A DNA stretch of 64,000 nucleotides from UBA1715 sp045600045 (GCA_045600045.1 JAZRXD010000089.1:7542-71541); one strand, 5' to 3'; positions 16,553 to 26,411 are shown, counted from the stretch's first letter. Made by a program: numbers and translations. The notes: a model not told the origin generated them from the sequence alone.

Positions 16553-19273
16553 TTATTTCACAACAACTTGTTGAGTCAATATTTCATTATTGGCAAGCAT
16601 TTTCACCACATACACGCCTGATTCAAAATGTTTTTCCAATTTATAGGAACCATTTGCATCAACAGGCGAAGTCTGAAATAATTTTCTTCCGTTTAAATCA
16701 AAAACTTCGAAAGAAACAACAGGAGCTTCGGTTTGATAATTAATGGAAACCAACGACTGTGTATCGCAATAAACAGACATTGAACGTCCAACTCCTTTCA
16801 CATCGTCGATTGCTGTCGCAAAATTAGAAACGCCAAGAATATCAATATAATCGAATTGAATCCACGTCCAACTTGCTTTTATTGTAATGGTATTTTCACC
16901 TTTCTTTAACGGCATTGTCATTTTCAAGATTTCCCAATCCTGACATTCCTCAAAAGCTACATTTCCCAAATTCGTTTTATTTGCGAACAGCAATTCTTCC
17001 TTGTAACCATATTTTGCTTTGTAACAAATACAAACTTGATAATCACCATCTTCAGGTGCTACAATACCTGAGAATTGTACATAATTAAATTCCTGTAAAT
17101 CAAGGTACTTTGAACCACTACAGAAATCATCAGCTTGCACCGAACTTCCTGATTTATCATTCAACAAAGCTTTTTCAGCTTCGAAGCGTGTTTTTTTCAT
17201 ATTCGTAACCGAAATAGTCAAAATTTCCGATTTTGCCGAATTGTATTCCGCATCCAAATTATTATTGTAAACTATTCCGTAGAATGAATAATTTCCAAGT
17301 TCATCGGGTGCAGTCCACGAAAAGGAAAATGGAGCTTTTGTTGCTGTTTCGCACAATTTATCGTTCACATAAAATTCTACTTTTTCCACCGAAAAACCAC
17401 CAGGAGCTGCCGCATTCGAAAGAATTTCGAGTTCATCGCCAGGAGTTGCCAAAACGCCAGATTTTGACGTTAATTTTATTGTTGGTTTTGCAGGCACAAC
17501 AGTAAAATGAATTGTCTGGGAGGCAACATTTTCAGGATTAGCATTATCAACAATTTTCAACGTATAATCCTTAGTTTCGCTCAACATAACTTTTGCGGCA
17601 GAATTCGGATCAACTTGAACATCATTCAAATATGCTTTAACATCTCCACCTGTTTCCCATGAAAATGTTACGAAAGAGCCACCTTCTGCAGTAATTTCTC
17701 CCGTTCCTTTTGTAGAACCGAACGATTTAATACCGAAATCCGATGATTGAACATCAAGTTTGAATGGTGTTACCGGCAAATACGAATCGTACATAGGAAC
17801 AGACATATACAAATTCATTCCACCAGGGCAACGGTTCCATGCATAATATATCGTTGCAATGTCAGCCTCGCCTTTTTCTACTTTCACATGGGAGTCATCA
17901 ATTCTCGTAGCTTTTGCAATCGACGATTTACCATTCACATCAACAATTTGAAACCATGAAACACTATCACTTTCAATAGAAACGCCTTCCAACTTGCTTT
18001 CTGCTGTTTTCTTGTATTCATACATTTTCAGCGATTGACCAACCTTTTCCGCAACATCAAAACGAATTGTAACCGAACCATCTTCGTTTTTCACAAAATC
18101 CAATGGTCTTGGACTATATGCTCCTTCCATAGCATTACCATACACCAACTTTTCGACAGCCAAAGCCAAACGAGTTCCAACAGTTTGTTTGTCGGTAGGA
18201 TGGATATTTCCAGCCAAACCTGCGTCAATTGTAACAATTTGAGCAGAATTCGTCAACAAGTCAAGAGATTTTGTTTGTTGTTCACGCATAATTATCCATG
18301 GATCCGAAGCAATTACACTCGACGGTTTGTTGTCGATTTCCGAACGAGTTTCGGATTTGTAATTCGGCAACTGAACCCAAATAACAGGGAAATCCATATT
18401 CCACAAATTTCTATATGAATTAATCATATTGTTGAATTGTTCGCAATATACTTTCGCGTCATTCTCATTATCGCAGTTCGATTCAGCCTGATACCACAAC
18501 ATTGCTTTGAATGGAATTCCAATAAGCGGATTAACCATTTTATTGAAAATCAGAGTTGGTTGGCGTTCGCTTTCACCTGCCGCCAATTTTATGTCACCAG
18601 AATCGTAACCAAGCATTTCTTTGCTCATCCACGCCTCTACACGAGCACCACCATACGAAACATTCAAAATTCCGAAAGGAATATCTTTATAAGACTCCCG
18701 TTTTTTCAATTCTTTCACACAGAAATATGCAGCTGCCGAAAATCCACCAACATAGGCCGATGTAGCTGGACGCCAAGCTGTTGAAGGCAATTCGTCGGAC
18801 AATTCCGAAGAAACACCTTTTGAAACCTTCATTTGACGAATCGTCTCATCATCCGCTTCGTTTTTCACCAATTGATAATCGTTGCAAGATTGCACTTCCA
18901 ATTCCATATTCGATTGACCGGAACAATAAAACACTTCGCCGAAATACACATCTTTATACGTTGCAACAAGTTCTTGGTTTGCATAAAAATTCATATCGAA
19001 CGGACCGCCGTAATTCGTTGCAGGAAAACTAATTTTCCATTTTCCATTCTCATCGGCAATCACTGTGTCGGATTTTATGTTATTCCATTCTGCAGAAATA
19101 GCAACACCATTGTCGGCAGTTCCCCATATTGGCACAACAACATCACGTTGCAAAACCATACCCGATTGGAATAATTTACTTGTTTTAAAATTTTGAGCAC
19201 TTACATTCAATGTCGCACCAAAAAAAAGAGTAGCCATAAATAACTTAACAAAACGTAAATCTTTATTTTTCAT
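16553..19273 (-). CDS. Sialate O-acetylesterase-like enzyme with Ig, CBM and T9SS domains
   Basis: Secreted carbohydrate esterase of 906 residues. Order: signal peptide (to NVSA, about 26); a SASA-type SGNH esterase domain (about 100-400) with nucleophile Ser121 in GQSNM, the oxyanion-site segment LWYQAESN and a late His in IHPTDKQTVGTRLALA; Ig-like domains (about 510-690); a CBM6/35-like carbohydrate-binding domain (about 693-820, FEAEKA to QFDYIDILG); and a T9SS type A sorting domain (VSFEVFDLNGRKLFQ to LTQQVVVK). It probably removes acetyl groups from sialic acids or acetylated hemicellulose at the cell surface. No sugar-use genes are adjacent, so the glycan is not defined. Confidence 0.9.
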   Translation of the reverse strand: MKNKDLRFVKLFMATLFFGATLNVSAQNFKTSKLFQSGMVLQRDVVVPIWGTADNGVAISAEWNNIKSDTVIADENGKWKISFPATNYGGPFDMNFYANQELVATYKDVYFGEVFYCSGQSNMELEVQSCNDYQLVKNEADDETIRQMKVSKGVSSELSDELPSTAWRPATSAYVGGFSAAAYFCVKELKKRESYKDIPFGILNVSYGGARVEAWMSKEMLGYDSGDIKLAAGESERQPTLIFNKMVNPLIGIPFKAMLWYQAESNCDNENDAKVYCEQFNNMINSYRNLWNMDFPVIWVQLPNYKSETRSEIDNKPSSVIASDPWIIMREQQTKSLDLLTNSAQIVTIDAGLAGNIHPTDKQTVGTRLALAVEKLVYGNAMEGAYSPRPLDFVKNEDGSVTIRFDVAEKVGQSLKMYEYKKTAESKLEGVSIESDSVSWFQIVDVNGKSSIAKATRIDDSHVKVEKGEADIATIYYAWNRCPGGMNLYMSVPMYDSYLPVTPFKLDVQSSDFGIKSFGSTKGTGEITAEGGSFVTFSWETGGDVKAYLNDVQVDPNSAAKVMLSETKDYTLKIVDNANPENVASQTIHFTVVPAKPTIKLTSKSGVLATPGDELEILSNAAAPGGFSVEKVEFYVNDKLCETATKAPFSFSWTAPDELGNYSFYGIVYNNNLDAEYNSAKSEILTISVTNMKKTRFEAEKALLNDKSGSSVQADDFCSGSKYLDLQEFNYVQFSGIVAPEDGDYQVCICYKAKYGYKEELLFANKTNLGNVAFEECQDWEILKMTMPLKKGENTITIKASWTWIQFDYIDILGVSNFATAIDDVKGVGRSMSVYCDTQSLVSINYQTEAPVVSFEVFDLNGRKLFQTSPVDANGSYKLEKHFESGVYVVKMLANNEILTQQVVVK

Positions 19274-19359
19274 ACACTTAAAATGTTTAATTCAATTTTC
19301 AATTAAGTTTCGAAAAATACAAATTTTATCTATATTTACCGCAATCAAAATTTGCAGTT

Positions 19360-19695
19360 ATGAAAAACATAGAATTGGATCCCGAAAAAATGTTCTACTC
19401 CATTGGCGAAGTAGCTAAAATGTTTGACGAAAATGCATCGTTGATTAGATTTTGGGAGAAAGAATTCGACATTATAAAACCAAAGAAAAACGCAAAAGGC
19501 AACCGTCAATTCACACCTGCGGATATTGAAAATTTCAAATTAATCCACTACTACGTAAAAGATTTGGGATTGACACTCGAAGGCGCCAAGAAAAAGTTAA
19601 AAGAAGGAAACGACGAAGGTGTTGCAAAAATGCAAATCGTTGAAAAGCTTACTTCTATAAAAGCAAAGCTTATCGATTTGAAATCAAATATGTAA
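19360..19695 (+). CDS. MerR-family transcriptional regulator
   Basis: Small DNA-binding regulator of 111 residues. A MerR-type winged helix lies at about 10-78: MFYSIGEVAKMFDENASLIRFWEKEF gives the helix-turn-helix, and GNRQFTPADIENFKLIHYYVKDLGLTLEGAKKKL the wing and second helix pair. A short coiled-coil tail follows. There is no effector domain or cysteine cluster, so it belongs to the short MerR proteins widespread in Bacteroidota whose signal is unknown. It is divergent from the esterase gene. Whether it regulates that neighbour cannot be told from sequence. Confidence 0.9.
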   Translation: MKNIELDPEKMFYSIGEVAKMFDENASLIRFWEKEFDIIKPKKNAKGNRQFTPADIENFKLIHYYVKDLGLTLEGAKKKLKEGNDEGVAKMQIVEKLTSIKAKLIDLKSNM

Positions 19696-19748
19696 AAAAC
19701 ATAAACGAGATATAACCTTGAAGGCGTATATCAATACTCAACGATATA

Positions 19749-20561
19749 TTATTTCCAAGAATAAAACGTTGCTTTTCCGTTAAATTTAACAAGGACAGAA
19801 TCAACGGAATAGGCATAAAATCTACCTAACGCATCGCCAACCAAATTTGATTCGGGATTATCTGGAGCTGAGAAAAATCCCGAACTGGAATTCGACATAG
19901 CCAACGTATTGTAATAATTGTAGGCTGCCATATCTATCGATTCCAAGAAGAGTTTCAACGTATCGGTTTCCTTATATTCATCAATATATGTCGCAACACG
20001 AATACTTTGACCGTCAAACAATTCGTCGCACGTAACGTTTGACGAAACCAAAGTGTCATTTTTGTAACTACGAAGTTTGTAATAATTTGCTGTGCCTTTC
20101 GGATCGGTGATATATGCATAAATATCAAATAAATTCGACAACGAATCCGACGGTGTGTACCAGTCCGACAAAGACGAATAATCTACCGTGACGCTATCCC
20201 ACAACAATGGTTTCGGCATATAAGATTCTGCAGTAATAAACGTCGAGCCAATCGCTACAGCCAACGAATACATTGTTTCCGAAGGGAAATCGTACGTTAT
20301 TGAATAATGACCGACAGAATCTTCTTTCAACGTAAAAATCGTATCGTTAAACGCAATCGTCACCTCGGCGCCATTAACATACGGAATATTCTTAGGATTC
20401 AAATAGCTGGTAGTTTTTGAAAGAATAACCGAAGCATTTTTCTGCGAAACAGTCGCTTCAACAACATACCGAGCATCAGCTGTATTCAAATCCACATCTA
20501 TTATTTCGGTACACGAATAACAGAAAATCAAAATGAACAATATGTAAAATTTACTTTTCAC
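19749..20561 (-). CDS. DUF4249-family outer-membrane lipoprotein
   Basis: Lipoprotein of 270 residues with a lipobox near its N-terminus (LIFCYSC, Cys17), then CTEIIDVDLNTADARYVVEATV, which is characteristic of DUF4249. The rest is beta-rich with an Ig-like front part (VILSKTTSYLNPKNIPYVNGAEVTI). DUF4249 proteins are regularly encoded after a particular group of TonB receptors, as here (2 bp between this start and the receptor stop). They are thought to be surface partners of the receptor. The substrate is unknown. Confidence 0.85.
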   Translation of the reverse strand: MKSKFYILFILIFCYSCTEIIDVDLNTADARYVVEATVSQKNASVILSKTTSYLNPKNIPYVNGAEVTIAFNDTIFTLKEDSVGHYSITYDFPSETMYSLAVAIGSTFITAESYMPKPLLWDSVTVDYSSLSDWYTPSDSLSNLFDIYAYITDPKGTANYYKLRSYKNDTLVSSNVTCDELFDGQSIRVATYIDEYKETDTLKLFLESIDMAAYNYYNTLAMSNSSSGFFSAPDNPESNLVGDALGRFYAYSVDSVLVKFNGKATFYSWK

Positions 20562-20563
20562 TT

Positions 20564-22873
20564 CTAAAATTTAAAATCCCACGAAACAGATGGTATTATT
20601 GGGAACAAGGTGATTTTTACAGCCTGCAGGACATCAGGATTTTCTTCATCAACTTGTTCAAAATATATCATATACGCATTCTTTCGATTGTACACATTAT
20701 AGATAGAGAACGACCACGATGATTCAAATCGATCGGTCTTTTTGTTTGTTCGCGTAGCACCCAAATCCAATCTGTGATAAGCCGGCATTCGGTAACCATT
20801 TCGTTCGGTATAATACGAAACGTATTCGCCGTCAACCAAATATTTTCCCGAAGGATATGTTACAGCATCGCCGGTTGAATAAACCCACGAAGCCGACAAT
20901 TGCCATCTTTCGTTCAACTTGTACATTGCAACAATTGAAATGTCGTGGATTCTGTCGTAACGAAGCGGGAACCATTTTCCCGAATTTATTTCCTTAAACT
21001 GTTTTTCTGACTTCGATAACGTATATGAAACCCAACCTGTCCAATCGCCGAAATTTTTCTTCGCAAACAATTCTATACCATACGAACGGCTGTGTCCGTA
21101 CAACAAAAAAGCTTCGATATTAGCATTTAGGAACAAATTCGTACCGTTTTCATAATCAATTTGATTACGCATTCGTTTCCAATAAACTTCAACAGATGTT
21201 TCGAACATATTGTCCATAAAATTGCGGAAATAACCAGCCGAAACTTGCGAACACGTCTGAGGTTTAACTTTATTTGTACTTGGCATCCAGTAATCGATTG
21301 GCAAACTTGCCGTTGAACTTTGTACCAAATGCATAAATTGGCACGTTCTCGTATATGCCGCCTTAATAGAACTTTCGCTGTTTATTCGAGCCGTCAAACT
21401 TACACGAGGTTCCAAATTCGGATAATAATCAACCAATTCGCCACGCGAGAAAACGGTACTATCAATTTTTTCGTGATTGGCATCATATTCATATTGTGTC
21501 GCGCGGCCAACAAGCATAAAATTTGAAAAGCGAAGCCCATATTGTAATTTCAATACATCTCTAATATTTTGTAAATTATCAATATACAGATTCGCATCGA
21601 ATGCAGTTTTTTTCTCCAAATCGACAGGTTGTTCCAGCATCGATGTTGTAAGATGTCCCGGCGCGAATCTGTGGAACGTCACGTTTCCGCCATAATGAAT
21701 CGTATTGTTCGTCAAACGATATTCATACTCTTGCTTTAAATTCAAATCAGTTACACCTGTCGTCAATTTCGCATCGGCAATTGACATATTCAAAGTGGTT
21801 TTAGAACTATAACGACTGAAAATCAACGACGTAGTACTTTTCATTTTATTCGAAGGCAAATTAATCCACGACAACGTTGCCGTGGCATTTCCACCATCGG
21901 TACCAAACATATCTTTGAATTTGAACATATCACGCCCAATATATCCCGATAAAGTCAATTTGTTTTTTTCGTCAATCACATCCGAAACTTTAAAATTCAA
22001 ATCGTAGAAATACAATTTAGTTTGATGTAACGAAGTGTCGCGAGCCAATTTCAAAAACAAATCGGCGTATGTTCTACGACCAGCCACCAAAAACGAACTA
22101 TTTCCACGTTGAATCGGTCCATCAATCTCAAAACGAGAAGAAATCAAACCTACGCCACCTTGACCGTGAATTGCTTCCATTCCACCTTCACGCATCGAGA
22201 CATCAAGCACGGAAGACAATCTACCACCATATTCGGCAGACATGCTACCTTTATACAACTGAGCATCTTTTATTGCATCGCCATTGAACACCGAAAACAT
22301 TCCCATCATATGCGAAGCATTGAAAATCGGTGCATCGTCAAGCAAAATCAAATTTTGATCGGCTCCACCGCCACGAACATAATAGCCACTTCCACCCTCG
22401 CCTGCACTTTTTACTCCAGGCATAAGTTGCAAGGTTTTCAGCACATCGTTTTCGCCAAACAACACCGGAACCATTTTGATTTCCTGCATATTTAAAGTTT
22501 GCACGCCAACCTGTGTTGACGAAATGTTATAATCGCGAACGGTAAAAGTAACAACCACATTGTCGATTTTTACCGCATCAGGCGAAAGACGAACATTTTT
22601 TTTCAAAGCATCCGATAACGTAATATCAATATTTTGAGCAACATAACCCAAATAGGAATATTCAACCTTATACGTTCCTTTTGCAACTCCGATTGAATAA
22701 AAACCTTTTTCGTTTGTAAATGTTCCGATTGAAGTTCCAACAACCGCAACCGATGCACCAACCAACGGCTCTCCGGAAGTAGCATCTTTCACAACGCCAC
22801 TCAACGTTACTTTTTGAGCCATTGAAAACAACGACAACAATAAATAAATATGTAAAAGATAGTATCTTTTCAT
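20564..22873 (-). CDS. TonB-dependent receptor with carboxypeptidase-like domain
   Basis: Outer-membrane receptor of 769 residues. A signal peptide (to about residue 19, MAQ) precedes a CarboxypepD_reg-like domain (VTLSGVVKDATSGEPLVGASVAV, about 22-105). The plug (about 125-230) contains ENDVLKTLQLMPGVKSAGEGGSGYYVRGGGADQN and IKDAQLYKGSMSAEYGGRLSSVLDV. A beta-barrel follows, ending SVSWDFKF. It is the DUF4249-associated type, with that lipoprotein gene 2 bp downstream. The start codon is 1 bp after the stop of the upstream restriction gene. The receptor has therefore either lost its original promoter region or is read through from the R-M operon. The ligand is unknown. Confidence 0.92.
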   Translation of the reverse strand: MKRYYLLHIYLLLSLFSMAQKVTLSGVVKDATSGEPLVGASVAVVGTSIGTFTNEKGFYSIGVAKGTYKVEYSYLGYVAQNIDITLSDALKKNVRLSPDAVKIDNVVVTFTVRDYNISSTQVGVQTLNMQEIKMVPVLFGENDVLKTLQLMPGVKSAGEGGSGYYVRGGGADQNLILLDDAPIFNASHMMGMFSVFNGDAIKDAQLYKGSMSAEYGGRLSSVLDVSMREGGMEAIHGQGGVGLISSRFEIDGPIQRGNSSFLVAGRRTYADLFLKLARDTSLHQTKLYFYDLNFKVSDVIDEKNKLTLSGYIGRDMFKFKDMFGTDGGNATATLSWINLPSNKMKSTTSLIFSRYSSKTTLNMSIADAKLTTGVTDLNLKQEYEYRLTNNTIHYGGNVTFHRFAPGHLTTSMLEQPVDLEKKTAFDANLYIDNLQNIRDVLKLQYGLRFSNFMLVGRATQYEYDANHEKIDSTVFSRGELVDYYPNLEPRVSLTARINSESSIKAAYTRTCQFMHLVQSSTASLPIDYWMPSTNKVKPQTCSQVSAGYFRNFMDNMFETSVEVYWKRMRNQIDYENGTNLFLNANIEAFLLYGHSRSYGIELFAKKNFGDWTGWVSYTLSKSEKQFKEINSGKWFPLRYDRIHDISIVAMYKLNERWQLSASWVYSTGDAVTYPSGKYLVDGEYVSYYTERNGYRMPAYHRLDLGATRTNKKTDRFESSWSFSIYNVYNRKNAYMIYFEQVDEENPDVLQAVKITLFPIIPSVSWDFKF

Positions 22874-22874
22874 A

Positions 22875-23996
22875 TTAAAATCTTTTTTCTGATAATTCAG
22901 ATTGATTTTCTATCCATTTACGAATTGGAATTTTAAATTCCATTCCAATTGAATCAACCTGTGATATCCAATTTTGATAATACATTGAATCATGTAATAA
23001 AATCGGATTATATTCACTTATCAACTTTATATGTTCTTCTGTAGGATTTAATAAAATTTCTTTTACATCTAACGAACATTGTATCAACGTTTTAAAAATC
23101 TTTGGAATGGGCTTTTCCAACATTTTCCCATCTACATATTTTATTTGTCCTCCAGCAGAAAAAATATCTCTTATATTCGGCATAACAACCTGTCTATACG
23201 AACACAACCACAGAGTTGCCTGATTATATTTTTTCGTTGATTTTTGAGGATTAATAGTTTCTGGGAAAAGAATTAAACACATTGCCAATAGATACTGACG
23301 TTCCTTTAATGAAAGCGAATTCCACAATCGAATATTAAATGACATCGGAGAATCGACAGAATCATTTGTCAACCACCAAGGCATTTCTTGTTTTCCTTCT
23401 TTCTTAGCTTTTGCTCTATAATAATGGCGAACTTTTTCTATACTATCAGGAGATGTTCTTAATTCATCATAGGTTGTTTGCATTTTTGAAAATATAGATT
23501 CTCCCGGCTTTAAATCCATATTTATCAAATATCGCGGAGAATGCGTAACAGCAATATCATACAAGACATCTTGATAGGGACGACACTTAAATTCTGGTGG
23601 AGTTCCCCCTAACTTACCAAAGAGCATATAAATATCCTCCACAGTTTCTACTCGTGTTGATTCAACGATACTACTTCCAGTGGAGATCCAATGGTTTTTG
23701 TCTGTAGATTTCACTTCTACACCATAGTATTTTTCAGCAACTATATCTGGAAATTTTTGTCCCGAGACCAATCTTATTTCATTTGGATCAAAAGGTGTGT
23801 CATTGCATGCTTTTTTGATAACATCTTCCGCAATTTGTTCTAATTTACTTGAAGATATACCCTTATACAAGGATTCGTTTTTTTGAGAATTCTCATTTAA
23901 AATATTCTCCGTTTTTTGCATCAATTCAGAAAATGCCAAATTTGCTTGCTGTGTATCTGTTTTCCGAATTGTAATAATGTTTGTTGCGGCTTTCAT
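22875..23996 (-). CDS. Putative type II restriction endonuclease (PD-(D/E)XK)
   Basis: Protein of 373 residues. It is called as a restriction enzyme from two signs. It overlaps by 4 bp the end of a C5-cytosine methyltransferase gene. It also contains a PD-(D/E)XK nuclease core: PD at 83-84 in KFPDIVAEKYYG and E94-V-K96 in GVEVKS, with spacing normal for this fold. A polar N-terminal part (to about 60) precedes the core. The C-terminal 200 residues are not recognised and probably hold target recognition. It would cut double-stranded DNA at the site protected by the partner methylase. The recognition sequence cannot be deduced. Its stop abuts the next gene by 1 bp. Confidence 0.78.
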   Translation of the reverse strand: MKAATNIITIRKTDTQQANLAFSELMQKTENILNENSQKNESLYKGISSSKLEQIAEDVIKKACNDTPFDPNEIRLVSGQKFPDIVAEKYYGVEVKSTDKNHWISTGSSIVESTRVETVEDIYMLFGKLGGTPPEFKCRPYQDVLYDIAVTHSPRYLINMDLKPGESIFSKMQTTYDELRTSPDSIEKVRHYYRAKAKKEGKQEMPWWLTNDSVDSPMSFNIRLWNSLSLKERQYLLAMCLILFPETINPQKSTKKYNQATLWLCSYRQVVMPNIRDIFSAGGQIKYVDGKMLEKPIPKIFKTLIQCSLDVKEILLNPTEEHIKLISEYNPILLHDSMYYQNWISQVDSIGMEFKIPIRKWIENQSELSEKRF

Positions 23997-25351
23997 TCTT
24001 TTTTAAAATATAAACTCCACAAATTCTGAATTCGATTTGCTATATTGTAAGCCAAAACAGGCGGAACTGCATTACCTATTACCTTATATGCGCCCGACGG
24101 ACTTACTGCAAATTTTTTTGAATAATCTTTATAAAAAACAAAAGGATAATCTGGTGGGAATGTTTGTATTAAAGCACACTCTCTAGGTGTCAATCGACGT
24201 TCCTTTAAACTATTATTCAATTCTTCATAATTTGTACCACCATTTTCTTTTGAAAGTCTTCGATATTCTATATTTCCATGATGTTCCGAGCGAATTGTTG
24301 GTCCTAAACCATCTAAATTTATTTCACTTTGCCCCTGACAATGTTTCCCCATGAATTTAGCTTGGGAATAATAACATTGCGATAAATCCATAGAATCATC
24401 TGGCTCTTTTAAATCCTCAAAAACATCTCTACACGTTACTGGTGGCAGCAATTCCGATTTTTTATTTGTATAACTATGAGTAGGTTTCGGATATGGGTTA
24501 TACTCTTCAGGAATTTCATTCTGCAATAAAATAGTTTTTGCCCGTTCGTTTAATGCAGATTTTCGAATACCGATAAAAATAACCCTTTCCCTCGTCTCTG
24601 GAACGCCATAATCACCTGCATTCAATACTTGGGGAGATAATACTATATAATCATTTCCATCTGCCGAAGCAAAATCTTTTTGAATTATTTCTTTTACATC
24701 TCCTAAGCTAACCAATCCTTTTACATTTTCAGCTATAAAAATCTTTGGTTTAACAATGTCAATGACTTGCTTCATCCAAAAATAAAGTTTTCCCCGTGTT
24801 TCTTCTGACGGAACATCGCTATTTATGCGTTCTCCATCATGCGACATAGAAGAATTAAAGCCTTTTCTTTTTCCAGCAACACTAAAATCTTGACAAGGAA
24901 ATCCTCCAGTAACAATATCAACATCAGTAGGGAAAACATTCACCCCACTTTTTTGCAACTTTACCAAATCCACAATACTTTCCGTATGATAAATCTCCAT
25001 AGGAACATTATAGCGTTTCATATATTTCAACCAAGTTGCTTGCGCTTCCTTTAAAATGTCATTTGCAAAAATTGTTCTAAATCGGTTTCTCTTTAAAAGC
25101 ACCCAATGATCATTAATTACCCTTTCTATCCAAGGACTATTAAGAGGAATTGACTTTTTATTACAAATAAAATTACCCTCGAAACCAATATCCATCCCTC
25201 CACAACCAGAAAACAAAGACAACATCTTTAATTCTCCATCACGGCAGTCCTTTTCCCAGTCATTTGAAAACCAAAATGATAATTGCGGTTCATTGACAAC
25301 ATCAGAAAATGTATTCTTCGTTTTTTCGTATGTTTTTTCTTCTCCTTTCAT
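23993..25351 (-). CDS. DNA (cytosine-5-)-methyltransferase of a type II R-M system
   Basis: C5-cytosine DNA methylase of 452 residues from the ATG at 25351. Motif I is LFSGCGGMDIGF (about 45-57). Motif IV is GGFPCQDFS with catalytic Cys153. Motif VI is ENVKG, motif VIII is ETRERVIFIG, motif IX is RLTPRECALIQTFP, and motif X is GNAVPPVLAYNIA. The variable target-recognition region between VIII and IX is moderate, as for a single specificity. It overlaps the nuclease gene by 4 bp. A strong promoter ends so near this ATG that the mRNA may be leaderless. Internal Met43 at 25225, just before motif I, is an alternative start. Confidence 0.93.
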   Translation of the reverse strand: MKGEEKTYEKTKNTFSDVVNEPQLSFWFSNDWEKDCRDGELKMLSLFSGCGGMDIGFEGNFICNKKSIPLNSPWIERVINDHWVLLKRNRFRTIFANDILKEAQATWLKYMKRYNVPMEIYHTESIVDLVKLQKSGVNVFPTDVDIVTGGFPCQDFSVAGKRKGFNSSMSHDGERINSDVPSEETRGKLYFWMKQVIDIVKPKIFIAENVKGLVSLGDVKEIIQKDFASADGNDYIVLSPQVLNAGDYGVPETRERVIFIGIRKSALNERAKTILLQNEIPEEYNPYPKPTHSYTNKKSELLPPVTCRDVFEDLKEPDDSMDLSQCYYSQAKFMGKHCQGQSEINLDGLGPTIRSEHHGNIEYRRLSKENGGTNYEELNNSLKERRLTPRECALIQTFPPDYPFVFYKDYSKKFAVSPSGAYKVIGNAVPPVLAYNIANRIQNLWSLYFKKE

Positions 25352-25356
25352 GGTAT

Positions 25357-25387
25357 CAAAAATAAAACACATTTATTACAATACAAA
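25357..25387 (-). promoter_or_regulatory. Promoter of the restriction-modification operon (TTTG-N19-TATTTTTG)
   Basis: On the minus strand TTTG (25384-25387) and TATTTTTG (25357-25364) have a perfect 19-bp spacing. The predicted start of transcription, about 7 nt on, falls at or next to the methylase ATG (25351). This implies an almost leaderless message or a later translation start. Confidence 0.65.
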
Positions 25388-25401
25388 GAAAATTTGTTTC
25401 A

Positions 25402-26190
25402 TCAATATCGAATCACAAAATCCTGTTTTACAATACCTTCACGGAAAAATACCAAGCCTTGTTTGCACAAATCTATACTGACAGCCACACGTTTGTCGGC
25501 AATAATAGTATTCCAGGCATCACGCATTCCATCGCTCCACGAAATATCATCGAAAATTAAGATGGTATTTGAGGAACAATACGGATAGATTTGTTCAAAA
25601 TAGCGCAATGTAGCCTCTTTCGTATGATTGCCGTCAATAAACGCGAAGTCAACTTGTTGCATATTTTCCAAAGATTGGGACAACGTGTCGTTGAAATTTC
25701 CGACAACAATTTCAACATGTTCCGTTCCACAAACTTTCATAGTCTCGCGAGCTATTCCAGCTATCGTTTCGGAACCTTCAAGCGAAATGAATTTTGCATT
25801 GTTTGCACCCGTTGCAAGATATGCCGTGCTAATTCCCAACGAAGTTCCTAATTCCAAAATGGTTGTCGGTTTGTAACGATTTACCAAATTATACAGCAAC
25901 TTGGCATATTTACCTTTCGACAGACTCGTTCTTGCTATATAACTGATTTTCCGAACATTAGACGCATTTTGCTTTGAACCTGCACCAAAATCCTGAATGG
26001 ATATTTCTGATGAATTTTTCAATAATTCTTTGCGTCGCACTTCTATGCAAGCAAACGTTTTTTTGTCGTTTTTAGCACGTAAAACCGACTGGATAAAATC
26101 ATACACAAACGGAGAATGAATGCGGTGTCCGAATTTATGTCCAGACGTTATTAAATAATCGATTGTTTTTTTCGCCAAAAATGTATTCAT
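25402..26190 (-). CDS. Class I SAM-dependent methyltransferase (O-methyltransferase-like)
   Basis: Soluble methyltransferase of 262 residues with a Rossmann SAM fold. Motif I is ILELGTSLGISTAYLA (about 114-129), the acidic loop is FISLEGSE, and motif IV is VDFAFIDGNHTKEATLRYFEQI. The FDDISWSDGM segment matches catechol- or caffeoyl-CoA-O-methyltransferase-like proteins. The N-terminal HKFGHRIHSPFVYDFI is a signature of a Bacteroidota subgroup of unknown substrate. The gene overlaps the upstream small lipoprotein gene by 4 bp, so the two are co-translated. Its last codon is about 15 bp from the R-M promoter, which marks one edge of the inserted R-M unit. Confidence 0.88.
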   Translation of the reverse strand: MNTFLAKKTIDYLITSGHKFGHRIHSPFVYDFIQSVLRAKNDKKTFACIEVRRKELLKNSSEISIQDFGAGSKQNASNVRKISYIARTSLSKGKYAKLLYNLVNRYKPTTILELGTSLGISTAYLATGANNAKFISLEGSETIAGIARETMKVCGTEHVEIVVGNFNDTLSQSLENMQQVDFAFIDGNHTKEATLRYFEQIYPYCSSNTILIFDDISWSDGMRDAWNTIIADKRVAVSIDLCKQGLVFFREGIVKQDFVIRY

Positions 26191-26381
26191 AGATCTGCAG
26201 ACTCCAAATTCTGTTCAAACAAATAAGCATGGCAATTACAATCGTGTTTGATGTATTTATATCTTTTTTTGGCAACTTTCGATGCCTTTTGTGCTTGGCT
26301 CATTGGTTTACAAGAAACGCAAAAGCAACCAACAAACAACAACAAAAAAAGTATTTTCAGATATGATTTCATCATTATCAC
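26187..26381 (-). CDS. Small predicted lipoprotein
   Basis: Protein of up to 64 residues, function unknown. The N-terminus (MKSYLKILFLLLFVGCFCVSC) is a lipoprotein signal ending in a Cys, followed by a short basic and Cys/His-bearing tail (KKRYKYIKHDCNCHAYLFEQN). Starts at 26381, 26375 and 26372 are all possible. The one at 26372 gives the tidiest signal peptide. It overlaps the methyltransferase by 4 bp and has a -7 promoter element about 23 bp upstream, so it is very probably real and the first gene of a two-gene operon. Confidence 0.7.
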   Translation of the reverse strand: MIMMKSYLKILFLLLFVGCFCVSCKPMSQAQKASKVAKKRYKYIKHDCNCHAYLFEQNLESADL

Positions 26382-26403
26382 CTACAATTGAAAGGTAACG
26401 AGG

Positions 26404-26411
26404 CAAATATA
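26404..26411 (-). promoter_or_regulatory. -7 element upstream of the small lipoprotein (TATATTTG)
   Basis: TATATTTG on the minus strand, 22 bp above the first ATG of the lipoprotein gene. No clear -33 TTTG at the standard spacing. Confidence 0.45.
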
